DNA of 64,000 nt, taken from assembly GCF_013375555.1 (NCBI RefSeq), contig NZ_JABXWB010000005.1, positions 310,001 through 374,000 on the forward strand, given 5' to 3'. Every line of letters starts with the position of its first letter. Position 1 is the first letter of the stretch. The position numbers and the translations under genes are program-made. The notes under the pieces were generated by a model. That model did no database searches. It was not told the origin of the DNA and saw nothing but the letters and a program-made list of their open reading frames with translations. This stretch comes from Sphingobium sp. EM0848 (lineage in GTDB: Bacteria > Pseudomonadota > Alphaproteobacteria > Sphingomonadales > Sphingomonadaceae). Below are positions 45,648-53,700 of this stretch, piece by piece.

Positions 45648-46150
45648 ATGAATGTATTCACGATGGAGCCCATGGTGCCGGAAGAGGCCGCTCGCGGCCT
45701 TGAGGATGGCGCAGTGACGCTGATCGCCGAAGCTAACAGACTGGTCGGTCGCATTCACCCCATCTTACAGGAAGCGGTGGGGACGCACGTCCGCTCCATG
45801 AACTGCTATTATTCTAACCTCGTCGAAGGGCACGACACCCATCCGCGCGGCATCGACCGCGCCCTTGCCAATGATTTCTCCGTCGAGCCGCGAAAGCGAG
45901 AACTCCAGCAAGAGGCGTTGGCCCATATTCATGTCCAGCGCCTGATCGACGAGGGGCGCGATCTGGACCTCTGGCCGGACGGGGGAATATGCGGCATGGC
46001 TGCATCGCGAATTCTGTAGGCTCCTGCCGCCGGAAATACTCTGGGTTGGCAATCCCGGCACGGGTGAGCGCCTTCCCTTGGTCCCAGGCGAATGGTGTGA
46101 CCGGCAGGTGATTGTCGGGAGGCATATGCCACCGGATCCTGACGAACTCC
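45648..46150 (+). pseudogene. Fic-family protein, frameshifted and truncated
   Basis: The first 110 codons read as a Fic N-terminal region, including the self-inhibiting helix motif (S-x-x-x-E-G in YYSNLVEGH). Near 45980-45995 the frame shifts; the next frame continues the family sequence (EYAAWLHREFCRLLPP ... GRHMPPDPDELP). It then breaks off before the catalytic HPFxxGNGR motif, which cannot be found downstream. It cannot make an active AMP-transferase. Confidence 0.75.
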
Positions 46151-46321
46151 CACGCTCTGGCGAGGTGTGCGCTCTATGGCCAGCTTCACCCGTATATGAG
46201 CGGCCAGCGCTGACGCTCCGACAGAAGGCATGCCGGATCAAAAGCCGATCTAGCTGTCAACGGCGGTCGGATTTTAGGCCAGCGTGGCAGAGTAAAAACA
46301 GGCCATTGAGAGTGCGCGCTG

Positions 46322-46358
46322 ATATGCAAAGGGCCCCGATTGGGGGCCTTTGCATATT
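46322..46358. terminator. long hairpin in the decay zone
   Basis: ATATGCAAAGG...CCTTTGCATAT with GC-rich inner stem (GGCCCC/GGGGGCC, loop CGATT) followed by TTT. It is strong enough to stop transcription from either side. Confidence 0.6.
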
Positions 46359-46402
46359 TGGCGTTTCCCGGGGGAGCCGGAGGCGGCGTGGGTGGCCTAT
46401 TT

Positions 46403-46790
46403 TTACTCTGTCCCAGCCGCGCGGCGGGCGGACTTCTTAAGGCGGAAGCTATCACCATTCATGGTGAGGATGCTGACATGATGGGTGAGCCGATCGAGCG
46501 GCGCGCCGGTGAACCGTTCAGACCCCAGAACCTGTGTCCAGTCCTCGAACGGGAGGTTGGACGTGACGATCGCTCGTAGCTCTGCGAGAAGGTCTCGAAC
46601 GATAGCTCCGCCCCCGTTCAGTTCGTCGACGATGAGCAGCTTCACAGCCGCCAGGTCGCGCTGCGTCTTGAGCAGCCGCTTTTCGTCCCTGGCTTCCGTC
46701 AACTGGTTCACCAGTGCTGCGGCGGTCGTGAACGCGACAGTGAAACCTTTCTGGCAGGCCGCCTGCTTCAGGTCGTCCGAGACAATGGCC
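46403..46790 (-). pseudogene. istB: IS21-family istB ATPase remnant
   Basis: The leftward reading gives IstB-like pieces: LVNQLTEARDEKRLLKTQRDLAAVKLLIVDEL, then a broken stretch, then VTSNLPFEDWTQVLGSERFTGAPLDRLTHHV and an ending like the family's. The Walker B region (LLIVDEL) survives but the segment after it is short and altered, and the Walker A part is missing. No istA is seen. The element is dead. Confidence 0.75.
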
Positions 46791-46887
46791 CCTGGCCGCT
46801 GATCATGGCCGAGAATTTCAGGACGCCGAAGAGGTCATCGCCACGACCTCCGGCTCCATACCCTAAGGGGTGACATTGGCCGGGGAC

Positions 46888-47310
46888 ATGATCGGACTCA
46901 ACCCGGTGTTCCGCGGCTATCTCGCGCGTGGCGGCACCTGATTCTATCCGGAGATCGAGGATTGCTATTATAACAGCCGCTTCCTCGAACTGATCCCCAA
47001 CTATTGGGATTGCCAATATGCGGAGCCGGAAACCTTCCTCTTCAACATTCAGGGACCGACGTCGATCAGCGGACCGCCGCATCTGGACGGAACGGTCTTC
47101 CGTGGCATGACCATCGAAAACACGCCGCTCTGGTTGCTGCTGACCATGGCCAAGTCCCGCCTGTTCGACCGGTGGTGCTCGGAAAAGGGGCAGATCAGCT
47201 GGGACTTATCGCTTCGCCCGCTCTGGAGCGCAACCAGGGTCATATCTGCCGTTAGCGTTGGCACTCCCATTTTCTCCGACGTGCCAGCCGACAATTCAGC
47301 GACGATGTAG
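46888..47310 (+). pseudogene. broken gene of unknown family with an HxD motif
   Basis: An open frame with one in-frame TGA (after residue 17) reads as a real protein fragment: YYNSRFLELIPNYWDC, FNIQGPTSISGPPHLDGTVFRGM and WLLLTMAKSRLFDRW. The HLD could be the first two metal ligands of a 2-oxoglutarate-type oxygenase, but this is only a guess. The sequence loses sense after about 47210. I do not recognise the family. Confidence 0.45.
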
Positions 47311-47720
47311 CAAGCCTGAAACCAATCATTCCCGCGCATCCAACCGCGACTGACGGCGCGACCTCGGTGATCTTCAACAAAAAAACGCTTTTTTTGACAA
47401 GTAGTTACCTGTATTTAATAATATTGTTCAAAAAAATGTCCATCTTATCCAATGACTTGATAATTCATTTGACAAAATTAGAAAGGACGCATGATTTTTA
47501 TTTGCGATTAAATTCGGTCATTTAAGAAAATATCCGGCGGGGCGTTACTTTGCTGCGGCAGATTGTGTCCATAACCACTTTTTCACCATGTTTTTTCATG
47601 TGTAAGAAGGCGGCGGCGGGGTAATAAGCTGCGTTCATTTAATCTGCGTTCGCACGACATGCGGACCGGTTTGGTTCGTTTGTCACGCGCTGCCGAATGT
47701 CGGAAACAAGGACGAGAGCT
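47311..47720. other. AT-rich gap before the RTX gene
   Basis: The stretch 47380-47550 is much richer in A and T than the rest of the window, with several A and T runs, and looks like a promoter or silenced (H-NS-like protein target) region. No gene could be supported. A weak AAGGA ribosome site lies before 47721. Confidence 0.5.
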
Positions 47721-48155
47721 ATGGGCAAACCGATCAAGGCGAATTCCACCACCGCAGGCAATGATATAATCAAGGGCAGTTCGGGCAGCGATTATATCGA
47801 CGCCGGGGCCGGTAACGACACGCTGACCGGTGGCGGCGGAGCAGATACCTTCGTTTTTCATATCGGCAGTGGGCATGACGTCGTCACTGACTTCAACCAA
47901 GCCCAGGGGGATCACCTGCTGTTCGATTTCGGCAGCTATTCCCAGTCGATGGTGACGGGCAATCTCTATGATGGAGAGACGTGGTGGAATGCCGGCCACA
48001 CCGCGCAATTCACGGTTTCGGCTCTGGACACGAATAGCGATGGCCATATCGACAGCACGATGATCTCGATCGCGACCAGCGGCAGCACCGATAGCGTGAC
48101 GCTGCTTGGCGTGATGCCATCGGATATTTCCGGATCGTCACTGATCGGTGGCTGA
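47721..48155 (+). CDS. small RTX-type calcium-binding protein
   Basis: A 144-residue protein beginning with nonapeptide-type repeats (GNDIIKGSSGSDYIDAGAGN...GGGGADTFVF), the calcium-binding RTX pattern, then a Trp- and Asp-rich C-terminal part resembling the C-terminal ends of type I-secreted proteins (DVVTDFNQAQGDHLLFD). ATG at 47721 is chosen over 47697 on ribosome-site grounds. It may be a secreted small RTX protein or the remaining tail of a larger one. It converges on the giant gene. Confidence 0.8.
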   Translation: MGKPIKANSTTAGNDIIKGSSGSDYIDAGAGNDTLTGGGGADTFVFHIGSGHDVVTDFNQAQGDHLLFDFGSYSQSMVTGNLYDGETWWNAGHTAQFTVSALDTNSDGHIDSTMISIATSGSTDSVTLLGVMPSDISGSSLIGG

Positions 48156-48177
48156 TCCAGTAGGATCGCCAAAAGAC

Positions 48178-48205
48178 ATAAGGGGCGGCCCAAGCCACCC
48201 CTTAT
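48178..48205. terminator. bidirectional terminator hairpin
   Basis: ATAAGGGG(C)GGC / GCC(A)CCCCTTAT with a CCAA loop, between the convergent RTX gene and the giant-protein 3' end; flanked by A- and T-rich bases. Confidence 0.8.
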
Positions 48206-48215
48206 TATCTCTGCT

Positions 48216-49064
48216 TCATATAAGGTCGGCTCCGACCATGTTCGTCACGCCAACCAGTTGGATGAGCGCGGTGATGCCCACCCCATTATTGTCGTAGGCG
48301 AGATAGCCGTTGCCGCCAAAGGAATCGAAATAGAAGTCGACGCTGCCATTGAGTTTGGTGTCCGCCGCGGCGATGAACGCAGCGAGATTGGTGGCGTGCG
48401 TGACCGTCTCAGCCGCGAACGAACCGCTGATGCTGGCGAAATCAAGCTTGTCCGTGCCGGAGGTAAATCCGGACACTATTCTCGTCGGTTGCGTTGGCAA
48501 GGAGTCTGTGTCCAAGGAACTAATACCCGTCAGGTCGAACAACCCGGAACCATTCACGACAACCGAAAAATCATCCACCGTCGTCGAGACAGCGCCGGGG
48601 AAAATATCCCGGTCATAGTCAGTGACTTGGGCAGAAAAATCGAACTGCTGATCGGGAATGACCGTCGATTGCGAAATCGAATAGGCGCCCAGGTCGAACG
48701 CACCCTGGATATTGGTAATCAGCGCCGTGTCGTGGACCGTCTTGGTGTCGAACTCGATCCGCATATTGGACTGCATGCCCGTGAGGTCCACGAAACTCAG
48801 GCCCTGGCCGCTCACCAAGCCATTGAACGCTGAAGCAACGACGCCGGTCGTCGCGCTGTCGACACTATGGTGCAATGGGTCGCCATCGCTCACATAATCC
48901 CATTGTTCGACCAAAGTCTCCTTGAACCCGGACTGCGTGTTCGGATCGACCGTTTTCGCGTCAACCTGATACACGCGTACCGACGTAATCGGCACGCTGG
49001 TCGCCCCGGCGATCGGATTGAGCGCGAAATCCCGATTTTCTGACGTAGGGCTATCGTCAAGCGC
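48216..49064 (-). pseudogene. C-terminal fragment of the giant repeat protein, cut off by IS1380
   Basis: Read leftward from the IS edge, 282 codons continue the giant protein: ALDDSPTSENRDFALNPIAGATS, then beta-rich sequence, and a final part (FTSGTDKLDF...GNGYLAYDNNGVG...VGADLI) with the composition of type I secretion signals. An internal ATG at 48995 opens a 259-codon frame, but it has no good ribosome site. Removing the IS and one CTAG joins this piece in frame to the codons ending at 50713. Confidence 0.85.
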
Positions 49065-49067
49065 TAG

Positions 49068-50711
49068 CCCGCCTTATTCGTGACGCTCTCCCTTCTGCCG
49101 CTCACTGGCCTTTTGCACCATCGGGCTTATGATCAGGACAAGCGATCATGCTGCGTCTATTTCAGCGCGAGTGTCTGATAGGCTTTCGGATTGAGGGACG
49201 GGGCTTTGCGGTTCGGCGGCGCGGCCGCGCGGGCTATGTCTGGGTGGCCCTGAGCGCGGTGGCGATGGTCCGGAACACGGCGGCGTCGGGACAGGCCGAA
49301 GCGAAGGCGACCCGGACGCGGGAGGCGGTTTCGATGACGCGGGCGGCGATCTTGAGAAGCCGCAGGCGCAGGGTTGCGAACTCGGCGGTGGCGAGCGCGG
49401 TGGTCTTGGGGATGACCTGCTGGATGCGCCACATTAGCCAGTAGGCCGCGGTGTGCAGAATGAGCCGCATCTGATTTGCGTTGGCTGATCGGCACGAAGT
49501 GCGATCACTGCTGAGCTGTGTCTTGTGCTGTTTGATCAGGTTCTCGGCCTGGCCGCGGGCGCAATAGAGGCTGTCGTAGATGTGTTCAGCGGAGCCTTCT
49601 GCCAGGGAAGTGACGACATAGCGGATATCCATGCCCATGATGCTGGCTTCGATCCGGGTTACGACGCGGCGCTGGCATTTCCAGCTTTTCGCCCCATAGC
49701 GGATCTCGGCATAGCTGCGCAGGACAACCCGGTCTTGCTCGGCGCGCTTGACGGCGCAGGCATCAGCGGCAGCGACAATGTCTGTATTGGCGCGCAGCGC
49801 GGCATTGGTGGGAAGGCCGAAGACATAGTCGATGCCGTGCGCCTCGCAGAAGGCCATGACCTCTGGCCGGCCATAATGCCCATCGCCGCGGATGGTGATG
49901 TGCGTTTGCGGCCAATGCCGACGGATATGCCGGACAAGCCGTCGAATGTGCCCCGCAGCCTCCGCGCCTGACGGCGTCTTGCCGGTACGCAGCAGCATGG
50001 CGACCGGCCGTCCCGTCGCCGTGTCATAGATGTGGATCGGCAGGAAGCAGCGCTCGCCGTGATGGCCGTTCCAGAACGAAAGCTGTTGGTAGCCATGCAC
50101 GACATCACACGTATCATCGATGTCCAGTATCACCGCCTTGGGCGGCTCGGGGTAGCTGGCGCAGTAGATGCCGACCATCGCGACCAGCATCCGCGCCAAT
50201 TCGCGCGTGGTCGGCGCATTCTCCCAGCGGCTCATTGTCGGCTGGCTCGCCAGGCCTGCGCCTGAACCCAACAGTTTGCCCAGCGCCAGGCGAAAGCCTG
50301 GGTCGTCGCGCAGGGCGTCGAGATCATCGGCATCCTCGTAGCCGCAGGCAATAGCCAAAACCCGCGCTCGCAGAATGTCATCGAGCCTGTGGGTCACACG
50401 GGAAGGATCGCGCGGATCGGCAATGCAGGTGGCGAGCTGCCGGCAGATACCCATCTCGCGCTCGGCTTGCGCCAGTAGCAAAACCCCGCCGTCCGAGGTC
50501 AACCGGCCACCATCAAAGGCGGCCGTGACTTTCTTGCGCGCGACCGCTGGAAACGAAATCAGAGGCGCGCTATCGTCGCCCCCGGCGGGTGTGGCCTGTG
50601 GCATTTTTTGCCTCGTTGCAGGTTGGTCTAGACATCCAATTTCCTACAACAAGACAAAGTCTTACGCCACTCCCGCCACCCCTTCACGTCCAGCCTCATG
50701 AATACGACGGG
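49068..50711. mobile_element. IS1380-family insertion sequence, copy 1
   Basis: A 1644-base element with imperfect inverted ends (CCCGYC-TATTC pattern at both sides) and a 4-base direct repeat CTAG at 49064-49067 and 50712-50715. It carries one leftward transposase gene. Copy 2 has the same length once its IS66 insertion is subtracted. Confidence 0.88.
49234..50604 (-). CDS. IS1380-family transposase
   Basis: A 456-residue transposase. The DDE-type core is visible: ILDIDDTCDVVHGYQ near residue 160, IRGDGHYGRPE near 245 and a later Glu region in CARGQAENLIKQHK near 355. The protein sequence is identical to that of copy 2 at 58248-59618. It reads in the same direction as the giant gene it interrupts. 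Confidence 0.95.
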   Translation of the reverse strand: MPQATPAGGDDSAPLISFPAVARKKVTAAFDGGRLTSDGGVLLLAQAEREMGICRQLATCIADPRDPSRVTHRLDDILRARVLAIACGYEDADDLDALRDDPGFRLALGKLLGSGAGLASQPTMSRWENAPTTRELARMLVAMVGIYCASYPEPPKAVILDIDDTCDVVHGYQQLSFWNGHHGERCFLPIHIYDTATGRPVAMLLRTGKTPSGAEAAGHIRRLVRHIRRHWPQTHITIRGDGHYGRPEVMAFCEAHGIDYVFGLPTNAALRANTDIVAAADACAVKRAEQDRVVLRSYAEIRYGAKSWKCQRRVVTRIEASIMGMDIRYVVTSLAEGSAEHIYDSLYCARGQAENLIKQHKTQLSSDRTSCRSANANQMRLILHTAAYWLMWRIQQVIPKTTALATAEFATLRLRLLKIAARVIETASRVRVAFASACPDAAVFRTIATALRATQT

Positions 50712-53700
50712 CTAGGTTCTCGTTGGTGTGATGGAAGGCCTCGATCTTCATGCCGACGAAGGGATTGCCCTGAAGTTGTGCTTGCACCGCCGTCACGGAC
50801 GCCGTCCTGACTTCGAGCAGACCCGTGAATTTGATGCTGTCCGCATCATCAGCCGTCGTCGATGTCAGCCCTCCGGACCCATTGGGCAGGCCCGACGTCG
50901 AGCTGACATAAGGATTATCGACATAGACGAAGAAAGCGGCATCGCCCCGCGTGTCGGCGCCCGCGGGATTGAAGGTGCCGCCCTCGAACGCCTGATTGGA
51001 CACACCGATCGTCGCACCGCTGATCTGCGAGGCGCTGGATGTGTTGATGGTCTGACTGGTGTTGCTGTAGCTATTGTCCGCCTTCAGGTTGACGCCCTGG
51101 GCGATGATCAGCACACCGCCGTCTGGCAGGGTGTCATCTGCTTTGGTCACCGTGCCCTTGGTATCTATATTCCCTTCATTGGCGGCGATCAGCCCGAACA
51201 GATTTTGATTCGCGGGCATGTTGCCAAAGTCAAAGTCGAAGCTGAGATTGGGAGCAGTCTGCTGCGCGGTAAAGGTATAGCTACCGGCACCGCCCTGATC
51301 ACCAAGGACGATCTGGTAAAGGGGATTCGCGGTACCCGCCGTCGAATAATAATTGACCGTCGTGCCGTCAGCCGAGAGCACGGCGTGAATGCCAGGGAAC
51401 AGGGTCGTCATTGCCGCGGAGAATGGCGAATCGGCGTCTCCCGTGTAGGAAGTGAAAGTGTATGTCTTGGTACCCGCCGCGGACTGGTTGGTTGCGTTGT
51501 TCTCGTCGAAGCCCACCGAGCCGTTGAGCGAACTGCTCACCGAACTGCCGTTGGTGAAATCGACCACGCCACTGATGATCTGGGCCGCGATAATCGGGGA
51601 ATCGTCATCGACGGTGATCACCAGCTTCTCTGCCGCAGCCGTCGCGGTGTCATTGTCGCCATCGACCACCTGAAGGACCGAGCCGAGATTGAGGGTGATC
51701 TCATTCTCGAACGCAGTTCCGGCGGGCGGCGCCGCGTGGTCAAGCTGGTCTACGAGGGTGAAGGTATAATCGCTGTTGTTGGTCCCGCTCAGTGCCAGGG
51801 TGAAGACTGTGCGATCGACAAGGGGATCGAAACCCGCGCCGCTGACCTCGACATAGCCGGTCAGCGTCTGGGTGACCGTATTGACATTGTAGACGATAGT
51901 GCCGCCCTTGGATGTCAGGACCGCCGGGAGGCCGCTTGTGTCTGTGGAAAGCTGATAGCTCTTCACGCCGTCACTGCCACCGGCGAAGATCCCGGCGATA
52001 CTGCCGGTTGCGCTTCTCGCTGACGTAGGATCATCACCCGGACCGCCCGGATTGCCCGTCACGACGATTGCACCGTCCTCGTCAACATTCGCAGTCACTG
52101 CTGTGCCATTGGCGTTCGGCCCGTCGTCGTCAAACCTGAACAGGTCGCCGACATTATTGTCGGAGTCGGCGATGCTGTCGCCGTCACCGTCGGTACGGGT
52201 GACACTCATCTGCACCGCTGCCGCAAGCAGGGTGATTGTTTCGTCATAGGAGGCGCCGCCGGTCGGATGATTGAGCGACAGATATTGGGCGATGAACGCC
52301 TCGCCAGTGCTGCTGTCGACCGCCAGGGCGAAGGCGATGTCGCCATTGGCGTTCGCCGTATCACCGCCGGCAAGCTCATTGCCGACCCTGCCGAGGATCA
52401 GACCAGCGGTCGCCCCGGAGCCGTTGTAGAGGAAGATCTGGGTACCGCCTGTCGTCGAGACGCCTGAATAGGTACCGTCGCTGACGCTGAGCGCATAGCT
52501 GAGCGGAACCGTCCCTGCGCCATCCGATCCAAAGCTGCCGGTCGGGGTGGTCAGCAGCGAGCCGCCGCTGCGCGCAAAGCCGATCGCATTACCGGTGTCC
52601 TTGGGCGTGACGTCCAGGTCGCCGGTACTGACCACGCCCGAGAACAGGCTGTCCACGGTCGGGCCGCTGCTGCCGGCGATGAAGGCGCTGCCAGCCACAT
52701 CCTTGTCGGCCGGATCGGCACCGCCATTCTGTACCCCCGGCGTCTCGTCATGCTGGACGAAATTGGTGCTTGGCGTCGCCGCCACGGTCGGCCCGTCGTC
52801 ATCGAACTTGAACAGGTCGCCGACATTATTGTCGGAATCGACAGCCGTGTCGCCGTCGCCATCGGTACGGGTGACGCTCATCTGCACCGCTGCCGCGAGC
52901 AGGGTGATCGTTTCGTCATAGGAGGCGCCGCCGGTCGGATGATTGAGCGACAGATATTGGGCGATGAACGCCTCGCCGGTGGTGGAGCCCACCGCCAGGG
53001 CAAAGGCGATGTCGCCATTGGCGTTCGCCGTATCGCTGCCGGCCAGCTCATTGCCGACCCTGCCGAGGATCAGACCAGCGGTCGCCCCGGAGCCGTTGTA
53101 GAGGAAGATCTGGGTGCCGCCTGTCGTCGAGACACCCGAATAGGTACCGTCGCTGACGCTGAGCGCATAGCTGAGCGGAACCGTCCCTGCGCCATCCGAT
53201 CCAAAGCTGCCGGTCGGGGTGGTCAGCAGCGAGCCGCCGCTGCGCGCAAAGCCGATCGCATTGCCGGTGTCCTTGGGCGTGACGTCCGGGTCGCCGGTGC
53301 TGACCACGCCGGAGAACAGGCTGCCCACGGTCGGGCCGCTGCTGCCGGTGATGAAGGCGCTGCCGGCCACATCCTTGTCGGCCGGATCGGCGCCGCCATT
53401 CTGTACCCCCGGCGTCTCGTCATGCTGGACGAAATTGGTGCTCGGCACCGCCGCCACCGTCGGCCCGTCGTCATCGAACTTGAACAGGTCGCCGACATTA
53501 TTGTCGGAATCGACAGCCGTGTCGCCGTCGCCGTCGGTACGGGTGACGCTCATCTGTACCGCCGCTGCGAGCAAGGTGATCGTCTCGTCGTTCGAGCCGA
53601 TGTTCCCGTGACTGAGCGACAGATATTGGGCGATGAACGCCTCGCCAGTGGTACTACCGACCGCCAGGGCGAAGGCGATAGCGCCGTTGGCGTTGGCGGT

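Noticed and set aside
45648..46150. An active Fic toxin
   Set aside because: The frame shifts and the catalytic HPFxxGNGR motif is absent.
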